A stretch of 64,000 nucleotides of DNA from Pantoea rodasii (GTDB lineage Bacteria; Pseudomonadota; Gammaproteobacteria; Enterobacterales; Enterobacteriaceae): assembly GCF_002095465.1 (NCBI RefSeq), contig NZ_MLFP01000086.1, forward strand, positions 744,001 to 808,000. The letters are read 5' to 3'. The translations under genes were made by a program, and so were the position numbers. This document shows, piece after piece, positions 9,252 to 16,987 of the stretch. Every line of letters begins with the position of its first letter. Positions within the stretch are counted from its first letter, which is position 1. Under the pieces are notes generated by a model. That model was not told the origin of the DNA. It did no database searches and saw only the letters and a program-made list of their open reading frames with translations.

Positions 9252-9452
9252 TTAACTTCGCGACTCTTTCATCAGTAACAGAATCACTTTATCGACCAGA
9301 TAAGGTGCCTGCTTATTTAATTCCGGATCGTTGCGTAACTGCCCAGCAATATCCAATGCAAAATCACGAATCTTCTGTTTATCCGCTTGCGTTGATTCAG
9401 AACCGGAAGGACGGCAGGCAGGATGTTGATTGGGAAAACGAATGACACTCAC
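9252..9452 (-). CDS. Conserved small hypothetical protein, GTG start
   Basis: 66 residues, no signal peptide or membrane segment. A basic/polar N-terminus (MSVIRFPNQHPACRPSGSES) is followed by a probable helical region (DFALDIAGQLRNDPELNKQAPYLVDKVILLLMKES). I do not recognise a function. The start is GTG at 9452, with AGGGGG a few bases upstream. It converges on the TetR gene and has its own promoter (9497-9525) nearly identical to that of the catalase operon, so the two are probably co-regulated. That regulation is the best available clue: a small protein of the same stress response. Confidence 0.75.
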   Translation of the reverse strand: MSVIRFPNQHPACRPSGSESTQADKQKIRDFALDIAGQLRNDPELNKQAPYLVDKVILLLMKESRS

Positions 9453-9496
9453 GATGCCCCCTAAAAAATGTCGCTAAAGTCAGCTGAATAAATATT

Positions 9497-9525
9497 AATC
9501 TACTAGTTGGTAGGCTGCCAGTCAA
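9497..9525 (-). promoter_or_regulatory. Promoter with CTACTAGTAG-like operator for the 66-aa gene
   Basis: On the minus strand TTGACT (9525-9520) and TAGATT (9502-9497) are spaced 17 bp and enclose CAGCCTACCAACTAG. Aligned to the promoter at 6836-6865 it shares TTGAC, CAG, CTACC and ACTAGTAGATT. One base differs in the palindromic core (CAACTAGTAG versus CTACTAGTAG). This is the second site of a small TetR regulon. Confidence 0.7.
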
Positions 9526-9770
9526 GCGGTGGATCCTCAGTAAAGCACTTCAGGTTTAAACGCCCGCCAACCGCCGGATTGCGCCGGACAGCGCTGTTTC
9601 TCACCGCTTCTCCAGTACCGCCTGAAAATAGGAATTTTTACCTTCCGCCGTTACGTAAATCCTCATAAATTAGCGCCGACGAGCAGTGCAAGTCGCCAAC
9701 GATTTGGTGCTTAAACAATAATCAAATTAAAACAATTGCATTCCATTATTTAATGGTAATGAGGATTTCG

Positions 9771-9980
9771 ATGCTTTTAAAACGCAGCTGCAGTATCGCT
9801 ATTGTCGCATTAATCTGTTTATCCGTGACCGCTTGTGGCATGTCGCATCGTGGTCGTAACACCGCGATTGGTGCGGGTGTCGGTGCAGTGGGTGGCGCGG
9901 TATTAACCGGCGGAAGTACCTTTGGTACGCTGGGCGGTGCGGCCATCGGTGGTTTGATTGGTCATGAAGTGAGCCGTTAA
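9771..9980 (+). CDS. osmB: OsmB-like outer membrane lipoprotein
   Basis: 69 residues. A lipoprotein signal with lipobox LSVTAC (Cys about residue 22) is followed by a glycine-zipper hairpin (GRNTAIGAGVGAVGGAVLTG, then STFGTLGGAAIGGLIGHEVSR). It matches the osmotically inducible lipoprotein OsmB in length, in the RNTAIGAG start of the mature domain and in the IGHxV ending. ATG 9771 has GAGGA five bases upstream; in-frame ATGs at 9753 and 9759 lie before that site. It is probably expressed under osmotic or stationary-phase stress. A paralogous glycine-zipper lipoprotein is the alternative. Confidence 0.82.
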   Translation: MLLKRSCSIAIVALICLSVTACGMSHRGRNTAIGAGVGAVGGAVLTGGSTFGTLGGAAIGGLIGHEVSR

Positions 9981-9996
9981 TTCTTTTATCTGATCT

Positions 9997-10029
9997 ATTT
10001 CGTCGCGTAGTCGATACGCGACGAAATAA
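9997..10029. terminator. Strong bidirectional hairpin between osmB and amidohydrolase
   Basis: TATTTCGTCGCGTA (9997-10010) and TACGCGACGAAATA (10016-10029) are perfect 14-bp complements around the loop GTCGA. It sits between convergent genes and can serve both. The A/T-rich base of the stem supplies U-tracts in each direction. Confidence 0.8.
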
Positions 10030-10060
10030 TTCCAGCCTTCTGCTATTTCTATTCCCGCAA

Positions 10061-11431
10061 TTACACTTTCGTCAGCTGGCCAAATACCTGTTTGCCGTTA
10101 TGGAAGGTCGCTATTACGGGTGCTACATGCGCTACCGCTTCGGCAGAACAACTCGCTGCCACTAACATCATCGTCGCGCTATCCTGCGCCTTCGGCCACA
10201 GCTGTTCTCCCTGACTGTTCAGCGGCAGCACCTCATTGGTGGCGATACCCAGCGCACGACTCAATGAGTACTCATCCGGGCCACGATACAACTGCGCATA
10301 GACATTGGCTTTTTCCAGCATGCTACCGCTGCCAAAGGGTTGCCAGTGGTCGGCAATGGTATCGGTGCCGGACCATACCGGGACGCCCGCTGCACGCAAC
10401 TGAGGCAAGGGCATGATCACGCGCCCAATCGGCACGGTGGTGGCGATGCTGAACTGCTGTTCTTTGAGTTCCTCGATCATCGCATCAAGGTCTTTACCCG
10501 ATAACGTGCCCAGCGCAAACGCATGGCTAATGGTGACTTTTCCTTTAAGCTGCGGATTCTCGCGTACCGTTTTCAGCATGTAGCGTATCGCGGCCACACC
10601 GTGCGGCTCGGTTTCGTGCAGGTGGATATCCACGGGCGCAGCAAAATCGAGCGCGATGCTGAACAGGGTATCCAGTGACTTCTCCATCGCGCCATCGACG
10701 TTGGTCGGATCGAGGCCGCCAACAAAGTTTGCGCCCATTTTCATCGCTTCACGCATCATGCCTTCGACCCTGGACCGCAACAGTCCATGCTGCGGGAAGG
10801 CGACTATCTTCGCTGAAAAGTCCTGACGGTGGTTGGCAATCGCCTGTTGCAAGTGCGCCAGTCCATCCAGTTTGCTGATCGGGTCGATATTGCAGTGGCT
10901 GCGCGCTTCGGTGCTGCCTTTCGATTGCAGCAGGCCAATCAGCTTTTCGGCTCGTATTTCGGAGGTCGGCACGATCTCAGGAAGAATTTGCTCCTCCTGA
11001 TGGATCATATCGATCACGCTCTTACGCGGCAGCGGGGCGCGCCAGCCATCACCATAGAAGGTTTTATCGAGATGGATGTGCATATCGCGCGTTGCAGGCA
11101 GCAAAATATGACCCGCCGCATCCCAGGCGGGAAGGGTGCTGCTGAAACCCGCCGCGTGGATACCCGCGATATTCGCGCCGTTGACTTCGATGTCGAACAA
11201 ACCGGTGCGCGTTGCGGTGATAACGCCCTGATGGCGTACAAAAGCTTCTTCCAGACGTACATTGCGCAACAGATAGTGGCTAACGTCGATATGCGTCAGG
11301 TTTTCAGGGGTACAGGCCGCCGCGACAGCAGTACGGCTACTTAATCCAGCACCGAGCAGCGTACCTGCCGCCGTCAGTTTGATGCCAGCGGAAAGAAAGT
11401 CCCGGCGGTTGCCGGAAGTCATAAGGCTCAT
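10061..11431 (-). CDS. Tat-exported amidohydrolase, cytosine-deaminase (CodA)-like
   Basis: 456 residues. Metal-dependent hydrolase or deaminase of the amidohydrolase superfamily. The N-terminus has a twin-arginine signal (NRRDFLSAG, residues 8-16) with a hydrophobic stretch and AAACTPEN after it, so the enzyme is predicted to be periplasmic, unlike cytosolic CodA. Metal and catalytic motifs are in order: HIHLDKT (118-124), QHG (214-216), DIHLHE (268-273), SHA (302-304) and SGTD (354-357). It lies 137 bases downstream of the extradiol dioxygenase on the same strand, with a hairpin between them, so cotranscription is possible. Substrate unknown; a ring amide or lactone of plant origin is possible. 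Confidence 0.85.
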   Translation of the reverse strand: MSLMTSGNRRDFLSAGIKLTAAGTLLGAGLSSRTAVAAACTPENLTHIDVSHYLLRNVRLEEAFVRHQGVITATRTGLFDIEVNGANIAGIHAAGFSSTLPAWDAAGHILLPATRDMHIHLDKTFYGDGWRAPLPRKSVIDMIHQEEQILPEIVPTSEIRAEKLIGLLQSKGSTEARSHCNIDPISKLDGLAHLQQAIANHRQDFSAKIVAFPQHGLLRSRVEGMMREAMKMGANFVGGLDPTNVDGAMEKSLDTLFSIALDFAAPVDIHLHETEPHGVAAIRYMLKTVRENPQLKGKVTISHAFALGTLSGKDLDAMIEELKEQQFSIATTVPIGRVIMPLPQLRAAGVPVWSGTDTIADHWQPFGSGSMLEKANVYAQLYRGPDEYSLSRALGIATNEVLPLNSQGEQLWPKAQDSATMMLVAASCSAEAVAHVAPVIATFHNGKQVFGQLTKV

Positions 11432-11529
11432 GGTTTATTTTCTCCTTGTAGGGGAGATTCACCCTAGAGGAGCGATAAGCGCTGTGCTGTGATTTTTTCC
11501 ACTGATAACTATGGAGAAATGTAATGACG

Positions 11530-11554
11530 CATCGGACAGCATCGCTATCCGATG
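11530..11554 (-). terminator. Hairpin after the dioxygenase gene
   Basis: CATCGGA (11530-11536) pairs with TCCGATG (11548-11554), a perfect 7-bp stem with an 11-base loop, 14 bases past the dioxygenase stop. It lacks a clear U-tract and may only attenuate transcription into the amidohydrolase gene. Confidence 0.5.
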
Positions 11555-11568
11555 TTCGGTTGGAGGAG

Positions 11569-12549
11569 TTAATGATTTTGCGGTTTGGGCATCGGCGGTG
11601 TGCCATGCGTATGGAACGTCTCAATGGTTTTCAGGCCCCACGCCTGGCCTTTCTTACGCTCGCTCTCCGTCCAGACCACGGTCTGCCAGTCTGGTGCAAG
11701 TATCAGTCTGGCCCCGGAATTGGCCAGCTCGACACGATTCCCAGCCGGTTCCCAGACATACAGGAAAAACGTGCCCTGGATGGCATGCTTATGTGGGCCA
11801 GTTTCAATGTGCACGCCGTTTTCCAGGAAGATGTCGGCCGCGCGCAGAATGTCTTCACGCGTGTCGGTCGCGTAGGTCACATGGTGCAAACGTCCATTGC
11901 CGCCACCGTGCTCTTCGGTACAGGCCAAATCATAGGTTTTATTATTGATGGTGAACCAGCAGCCACCAATTCGCCCATTATCCAGCTGAATCATCTCTGT
12001 TACGCGCGAGCCTAAGCAGGTTTCCATAAAGCGCTTGAATTCACTGACATCGGCTGCCAATAGATTGAGGTGATCCAGACGGCGCGGACAGGCGCCACGC
12101 GCATGGTAACGCTGGGACAGGTTTTTCAGCGACGGGCGTTGATCGTCGGGTGCCTGATAGCGGACCGTGTCGTAATAGATCTCAAAAATATGGCCAAAGG
12201 GATCGGTAAAGCGAAATGCCTGCCCGTGGCCCTGATCGTCGTTGACCCAACCGAGTACTTCATAGGGGCTGGCTTCAATCGCCGCCACTCGCCGCTCCAG
12301 CGCGGCCTGGGAAGCGGCGCGATAGGCAATGTGCCCCACGCCGGTGGTGTGATGACGCGTAAGCTTCAGGCTGTGAAACTCATAATCATCCCAGGCGCGC
12401 AGCCAGGCGTGATCGTCGTCCTGCGCGGTGATCGTTAAGCCATAGACATTCACAAAGAAGTTGAGGCTCTCTTCAAACTTGTCGGTGTAAAGCTCCACGT
12501 GAGCAAGATGCGCAATATCGAAGCAGGGTTCAGAAGGTTGAGATGTCAT
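11569..12549 (-). CDS. Type I (VOC-fold) extradiol dioxygenase, catechol 2,3-dioxygenase-like
   Basis: 326 residues with two VOC modules, resembling XylE. Fe(II) ligands by comparison with XylE are His160 (RRLDHLNL), His223 (GRLHHV) and Glu274 (NRVELANS). The downstream pair His255 and Tyr264 is also kept (GPHKH, then FFLYV). The position of the XylE second-sphere His199 (KAHDVAF) is Tyr206 here (KTYDLAC). The ending APDWQTVVWTESE matches catechol dioxygenases. ATG 12549 follows the MFS stop by 10 bases with AGGAAT upstream. The neighbours are an aromatic-acid transporter and galBCD, so it may cleave gallate or a related trihydroxybenzoate in place of the LigB-type GalA. That role is inference. 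Confidence 0.82.
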   Translation of the reverse strand: MTSQPSEPCFDIAHLAHVELYTDKFEESLNFFVNVYGLTITAQDDDHAWLRAWDDYEFHSLKLTRHHTTGVGHIAYRAASQAALERRVAAIEASPYEVLGWVNDDQGHGQAFRFTDPFGHIFEIYYDTVRYQAPDDQRPSLKNLSQRYHARGACPRRLDHLNLLAADVSEFKRFMETCLGSRVTEMIQLDNGRIGGCWFTINNKTYDLACTEEHGGGNGRLHHVTYATDTREDILRAADIFLENGVHIETGPHKHAIQGTFFLYVWEPAGNRVELANSGARLILAPDWQTVVWTESERKKGQAWGLKTIETFHTHGTPPMPKPQNH

Positions 12550-12559
12550 GATGCCATTC

Positions 12560-13935
12560 CTATTTATTGAGGGTTTGTGACAGCGCCGGAAGGTCATCCA
12601 GCGCTGCGCCCTTTATTTTCAAAGACAGAGAAACATTGCGATGAAGCACAATACTGATCGCGGCCAGTAAAGCGGGTAGAGCGAGAATATAGAAAATCGC
12701 CGACTGCGCCGGGAACGCGCCCATCAGCAATCCGCCAATCGAAGAGCTGAGGATCGCACCGGTGCGGCCTATGCCGTGCATCCAGCTCACGCCGGTGGCG
12801 CGCATTTCGGTAGGGTAGTAAGCAGGGGAATAAACCTGCAGACCATTCTGTGCGCCATTAATACACATGCCGATAATGAAAATGAATACGCCCAATGCCA
12901 CCCCGGAAAACGCGAAGATGCCCTGCGCTAACAAGCAGAGACAACCCAGCAGATAGACCACGCCAATCACCACTCTGGCGTTGCATTTATCCATCAATGC
13001 ACCAACCAGAATACCGCCAAGCGGTCCGCCTAACTGGAACAAGCCCGCCAGAATCGCCGCTTGTTCAAGGGAAATGCCGCCCGAGCGCATGATGGTAGGC
13101 AGCCAGCCGTTAAGCAGATAAATCACAAACAGCCCCATAAAGTACGTCACCCACAAAATGATCGTGCCGCGAGCAAAACCGTGGTGGAAGAGCTGGGAAA
13201 TGGTGCTGTTGCGATGGATCCGGGGGGAGTTGAGCACGAACGCCGTATCCTGCTGAAACTGGCCGCCCATGCGATTCAGCAGCGTGGCAATCTGCGCGCG
13301 GGGTGCCCGGCGTACCACCAAATTTAACGCGGATTCGGGCAGCAGATAACTTAAGAAGGGCAGCAGCAGCAGCGGCAGTGCACCGCCAAAAATCAGCACG
13401 GCATTCCAGTGATAGTGTGCCAGCAATCCTGCGGCGATAAAGCCACCCAGCCCGGAACCGATATTAAAACCGCTGAACATCAGGGTAATCATCACGCCTT
13501 TACGGCGCTCAGGCATATATTCTGCCAGCAGCGTGACGCAGTTGGGCATTACTGCGCCCAGCCCAAGCCCGGCAATGAATCGCATCATCGCCATTTGCAG
13601 TGGCGTGGCAGCGAAGGCGCAAATCAGACTAAAGGCTGAGAAAATCAGGACTGCCAGCAGAATGATTTTTTTCGGCCAAAGCGATCGGATAAGGGACCGG
13701 CGATCAATGCGCCAATCGCCACGCCAAACATCGCTGCCCCCAGAATCGGCCCCATCGCGGCGCGTGAGATATGCCACTGCTCAATCAGCGCAGGCGCAAT
13801 AAATCCCATCACGGCGGCATCGTAACCGTCGAACATAATGATGATCAGGCAGAGGAATAACACGCGCCACTGAAAGGCGGAAATGGGTCGTGAATCAATC
13901 CAGGCTTTGATGTCGACCAGCTTATTTGTATTCAT
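12560..13935 (-). CDS. MFS aromatic acid:H+ symporter (AAHS family, GalT/PcaK-like), one indel
   Basis: Twelve-helix inner-membrane transporter, about 458 residues after correction. The AAHS signature is MFDGYDAAVMGFIAPAL in helix 1. The MFS loop GPLSDRFGRKK follows, then MPERRKGVMITLMFSGF, and later ALMDKCNARVV and EMRATGVSWMHGIGRTGAI. The frame breaks in a run of seven T on the plus strand (13666-13672); one more base gives GRKKIILLAVLIFSAFSL. ATG 13935 is chosen over upstream 13962. It is first in an operon with the dioxygenase and sits beside galBCD, so it probably imports gallate or a similar acid. The aromatic-acid family call is firm; the substrate is inferred. Confidence 0.87.
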
Positions 13936-13973
13936 ACGTTCGCTCTCTCTACGGGCACGCAAAGTCTATTGAA

Positions 13974-13997
13974 TGACGAGTCATGATTAACTCATCC
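13974..13997. promoter_or_regulatory. Candidate LysR-type site upstream of the transporter
   Basis: Upstream of the transporter start lies an interrupted dyad: GAGT (13978-13981) and ACTC (13990-13993) separated by eight bases, within ATGACGAGT...ACTCAT. LysR regulators bind T-N11-A dyads, and a LysR gene is the next gene upstream. No gene is seen in 13936-14171. Weak, by inspection only. Confidence 0.3.
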
Positions 13998-14171
13998 AGA
14001 TCCACGGTAAGCACCGTGTCGCAGGCTGTCTGTCAAAAAAGGCTTTTAGCGGTATGAGTTACGTTTATATTGTGAGCGAGTTGTCATAATCCACGGCGTA
14101 AATGCGGGTTTGTGGCGCCCGGTGGGAAAGCCCTATGCCTAAACGGCGTACAATCTTTGTATGAATTTCGT

Positions 14172-15401
14172 TTAGGTCGCTGATGGATGCGCTTCGGCGC
14201 TGATGCACTCAATCAGCGCCAATGTGGCCGGGGAATGCAGCGCACCCGCGCGCAACGTGATGCCGATATCACGACGCGTATCGGGCAGGGTGAAGGATAA
14301 AGGCTGGAGCGCACCTGATTTCAATTCGTACTCCAGTTGGTGCCATGACACCGCCGCCACCATATCGGAGTCCATTAATAAGCCGCGCACGATGGCGAGG
14401 TCACCGCTCTCCACCACCGGTTTGGGGGCCGGGATGTCCAGCGTCGCAAAGGCGTGTTCTAACAGATGGCGGGCCGGACTGTTTTCACGCGGCAAAATCC
14501 ACTGTGTATCGGCGAGATCGGCAGCGCTCAACGTTCGTCCCGCTAACGGATGTTGTGGCCTGGCGAGCAGAACCAGTTCTTCACTGAACAACGGCCGATT
14601 ATCGATATCGGTGACGTTGCTGTCATGACGCAAAGCCCCGACAATCAGGTCAAGATCGCCTGCACGGAGTTCGGTAATCAGCGTGCTAAACGCACTTTCG
14701 TTGGTCACGACTTTGATCGCCGGATGTGCCGTCACCAGTCGGGTAATCGCGCGTGGCAATAACACACTGCGACACAATGGCAGCGCGCCGATATGAACGG
14801 TGCCCTGCAAAACACCTTGCTGTGCGGCAAGATCTTCCGGGATATGGCGAATTTCATTCAGGGCACGGCTGATATGTGGCGCCATTTCACGTGCGGCGGC
14901 CGTCGGCTGCATGCCTCGCGGGGAGCGCTGGAACAGCACGACATTTGCCCCTTTTTCCAGCACCTTCAGCGCGGCACTGACGGCGGGCTGGCTGATACTG
15001 AGCGAACTGGCCACGCTTTGCGTATGCTGCAAATGAAACAGCCTTAAGAATATCTGCAGGCGTCTGACGTTGAACAACCAAATCGGTTCGGCATCATCTC
15101 GCATCGACTCGCGCAGTTTAAATCGAGCGAGAAGTGCAGGTATCTGTTTGAGTTCCTGGAGGGCACGCTGTGCGCGGGGCAGTACACATTTGCCATTCTC
15201 GGTGAGCAGCATCCCGCTGGCATGACGTTCAAACAAAGGCGTGGCGAGAGTGTGTTCCAGATCACGTATCGATCGCGTCACCGCCGATTGCGTGCGAAAT
15301 AAATCTTCCGCAGCATCCGAGACGGTTCCCCGTTCTGCAATCATACAAAGTGACCTTAGCTGCATGATTTTGATGTGGTTAGCGTCTTCTTGTGCCTGCA
15401 T
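14172..15401 (-). CDS. LysR-family regulator with two tandem N-terminal HTH domains
   Basis: About 409 residues, against 300 for ordinary LysR proteins. The first winged HTH (residues ~10-85) includes MIAERGTVSDAAEDLFRTQS and FERHASGMLLTENG. A second HTH (~105-175) includes FHLQHTQSVASSLSISQPAV and FQRSPRGMQPTAAAREMAPH. A normal LysR effector domain follows (VHIGALPLCRSVLLPRAITR, DLDLIVGALRHD). The start is probably ATG 15401; alternatives are 15362 (MQLRSLCM) or an upstream ATG at 15452. Divergent from galB, so it is the likely activator of galBCD and perhaps the transporter-dioxygenase operon. The double HTH is clear in the sequence; the regulatory target is inferred. Confidence 0.85.
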   Translation of the reverse strand: MQAQEDANHIKIMQLRSLCMIAERGTVSDAAEDLFRTQSAVTRSIRDLEHTLATPLFERHASGMLLTENGKCVLPRAQRALQELKQIPALLARFKLRESMRDDAEPIWLFNVRRLQIFLRLFHLQHTQSVASSLSISQPAVSAALKVLEKGANVVLFQRSPRGMQPTAAAREMAPHISRALNEIRHIPEDLAAQQGVLQGTVHIGALPLCRSVLLPRAITRLVTAHPAIKVVTNESAFSTLITELRAGDLDLIVGALRHDSNVTDIDNRPLFSEELVLLARPQHPLAGRTLSAADLADTQWILPRENSPARHLLEHAFATLDIPAPKPVVESGDLAIVRGLLMDSDMVAAVSWHQLEYELKSGALQPLSFTLPDTRRDIGITLRAGALHSPATLALIECISAEAHPSAT

Positions 15402-15530
15402 TCCCTCTGCCCCTGTACCTCTGATAATGATCACAACATAAATAAAAATCATAGCTCGCACAATGAAAGGCATTATTCGGCCAGGGTGCTGCGTGTCAGG
15501 ATGAAAAAAACGCAATAGCAGGGGAACATA
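15402..15530. promoter_or_regulatory. Divergent LysR/galB promoter region
   Basis: A 129-base AT-rich spacer between divergent genes, the usual place for a LysR operator and a target promoter. I see no unambiguous T-N11-A dyad. AGGGGAA at about 15520-15526 is the galB ribosome-binding site. Confidence 0.4.
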
Positions 15531-16268
15531 ATGGAAAACACAGTGAAAAAGAGTGCCTTGGTGGTCAGTGCCCATTCCGCTGACTTTGTCTGGCGCGCAG
15601 GCGGTGCCATCGCGTTGCACAGTGCGAACGGCTATGACGTGCACGTTGTCTGCCTCTCTTACGGGGAGCGCGGCGAGTCGGCAAAACTGTGGCGCAAAGG
15701 CAACATGACCGAGCAGACCGTCAAGCAGCATCGACAGGCTGAGGCCGAACGGGCAGCGGATGTGTTAGGTGCGAGCATTGAGTTCTTCGATCTCGGTGAT
15801 TATCCCCTACGCGCGGATAAGGAAACGCTGTTCCGCCTGGCCGATGTGTTTCGCCGCGTGCAGCCACACTTTGTACTGACGCACTCGATTGCCGATCCTT
15901 ACAACTACGATCACCCGCTAGCGGCGAATCTCACCCAGGAAGCGCGCATCATTGCGCAGGCAGAAGGCTATCGTCCGGGAGAACCGATTATCGGCGCACC
16001 GCCGGTTTACTGCTTTGAACCGCATCAGCCTGAACAATGTCTGTGGAAACCGGATGTGCTGCTGGATATCACCCCGGTTTGGGAGAAGAAATATCAGGCG
16101 ATTCAATGCATGGCCGGGCAGGAACACCTGTGGGAATACTACACACGCGTGGCGCTGCAGCGCGGCGTACAGGCCAAACGTAATACGGGGATCGCTTCGA
16201 CGCGCGTCATCACTCACGGCGAAGGTTATCAGAGTCTATTCCCACGGGTGACGGAGGATCTTTCATGA
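15531..16268 (+). CDS. galB: 4-oxalomesaconate hydratase GalB (LmbE/PIG-L fold)
   Basis: 245 residues. Hydrates 4-oxalomesaconate to 4-carboxy-4-hydroxy-2-oxoadipate in gallate degradation. The PIG-L metal motif is AHSADFVWRAGGAIA near residue 14, and further conserved segments are CLSYGERGESAKLWRKGNMT, FDLGDYPLRADKETLFRLAD, DPYNYDHPLA, PPVYCFEPHQPEQC and MAGQEHLWEYYTRVALQRG. I recognise these as characteristic of Pseudomonas putida GalB rather than of generic deacetylases. It starts the galBCD operon and overlaps galC by 4 bp (ATGA). It is probably activated by the divergent LysR protein. Confidence 0.92.
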   Translation: MENTVKKSALVVSAHSADFVWRAGGAIALHSANGYDVHVVCLSYGERGESAKLWRKGNMTEQTVKQHRQAEAERAADVLGASIEFFDLGDYPLRADKETLFRLADVFRRVQPHFVLTHSIADPYNYDHPLAANLTQEARIIAQAEGYRPGEPIIGAPPVYCFEPHQPEQCLWKPDVLLDITPVWEKKYQAIQCMAGQEHLWEYYTRVALQRGVQAKRNTGIASTRVITHGEGYQSLFPRVTEDLS

Positions 16269-16987
16269 GTGGGATCAACCATAAAGGCATCGTTGTCACG
16301 CAGATTGAGCGGGCCGATTCCGCTCTGATTGCACAATTTGCTCGTGCCGGAGTGGCGACCGTCCACGAAGCGCAACAGCGGCAAGGTCTGCTTGATGTGC
16401 GGATAAGACCCATTCAGCAAAGTGTCTCGGTAGCCGGTAGCGCGGTCACGGTGCTGGTTTCTCCCGGTGATAACTGGATGTTTCATGTTGCAGTCGAACA
16501 GTGTCAGCCTGGCGATGTGCTGTTGGTGTCGCCGACCTCGGATTGCCATGACGGCTTCTTCGGTGATCTGTTGGCCACTTCATTAAAGGCGCGTGGCGTA
16601 GTGGCGCTGGTGGGCGATATCGGTATCCGTGACAGCCAGACCCTGCGTGAGATGGGCTTCCCGGTCTGGTCGCGAGCGGTATTCGCGCAGGGAACGGTAA
16701 AAGCCACGCTGGGATCGGTGAACGTGCCGATTATCTGTGCCGGCCAGATGGTCTATCCCGGCGATATAGTGGTTGCCGATGATGACGGCGTGGTGATTGT
16801 GCCGCGAGCGGATGCGAAAACTGTTGCCGAGACAACCCAACAGCGTGTCGCCAATGAGGAGAGTAAACGAATAAGACTGGCTTCCGGGGAGCTTGGGCTG
16901 GATATTTATCAAATGCGTGGCACGTTAGCGGAGAAAGGACTGCGCTATGTGGATTCTCTGGATGCCCTGCAAAAGAGCTCACTATGA
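16265..16987 (+). CDS. galC: 4-carboxy-4-hydroxy-2-oxoadipate aldolase / oxaloacetate decarboxylase (RraA-like)
   Basis: 240 residues. Cleaves 4-carboxy-4-hydroxy-2-oxoadipate to pyruvate and oxaloacetate, the last step of the gallate and protocatechuate 4,5-pathways. RraA-like core: GVATVHEAQ, GDNWMFHVAVEQCQPGDVLL, FFGDLLATSLKARGVVALVG, then DIGIRDSQTLREMGFPVWSR, where IRD holds the Arg-Asp pair that binds substrate and metal, and GDIVVADDDGVVIVPRADA. The ATGA overlaps on both sides with galB and galD show translational coupling. Family and pathway are well supported by the neighbours. Confidence 0.92.
   Translation: MSGINHKGIVVTQIERADSALIAQFARAGVATVHEAQQRQGLLDVRIRPIQQSVSVAGSAVTVLVSPGDNWMFHVAVEQCQPGDVLLVSPTSDCHDGFFGDLLATSLKARGVVALVGDIGIRDSQTLREMGFPVWSRAVFAQGTVKATLGSVNVPIICAGQMVYPGDIVVADDDGVVIVPRADAKTVAETTQQRVANEESKRIRLASGELGLDIYQMRGTLAEKGLRYVDSLDALQKSSL

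Noticed and set aside
10829-11344. 171-codon plus-strand frame opposite the amidohydrolase
   Set aside because: It mirrors the high third-position GC of the minus-strand gene; composition is His/Arg/Gln-rich as expected of a shadow frame.
11569-12549. Calling the extradiol enzyme galA
   Set aside because: GalA is a LigB-fold enzyme; this is a VOC-fold enzyme, so the name would be misleading even if the function is analogous.
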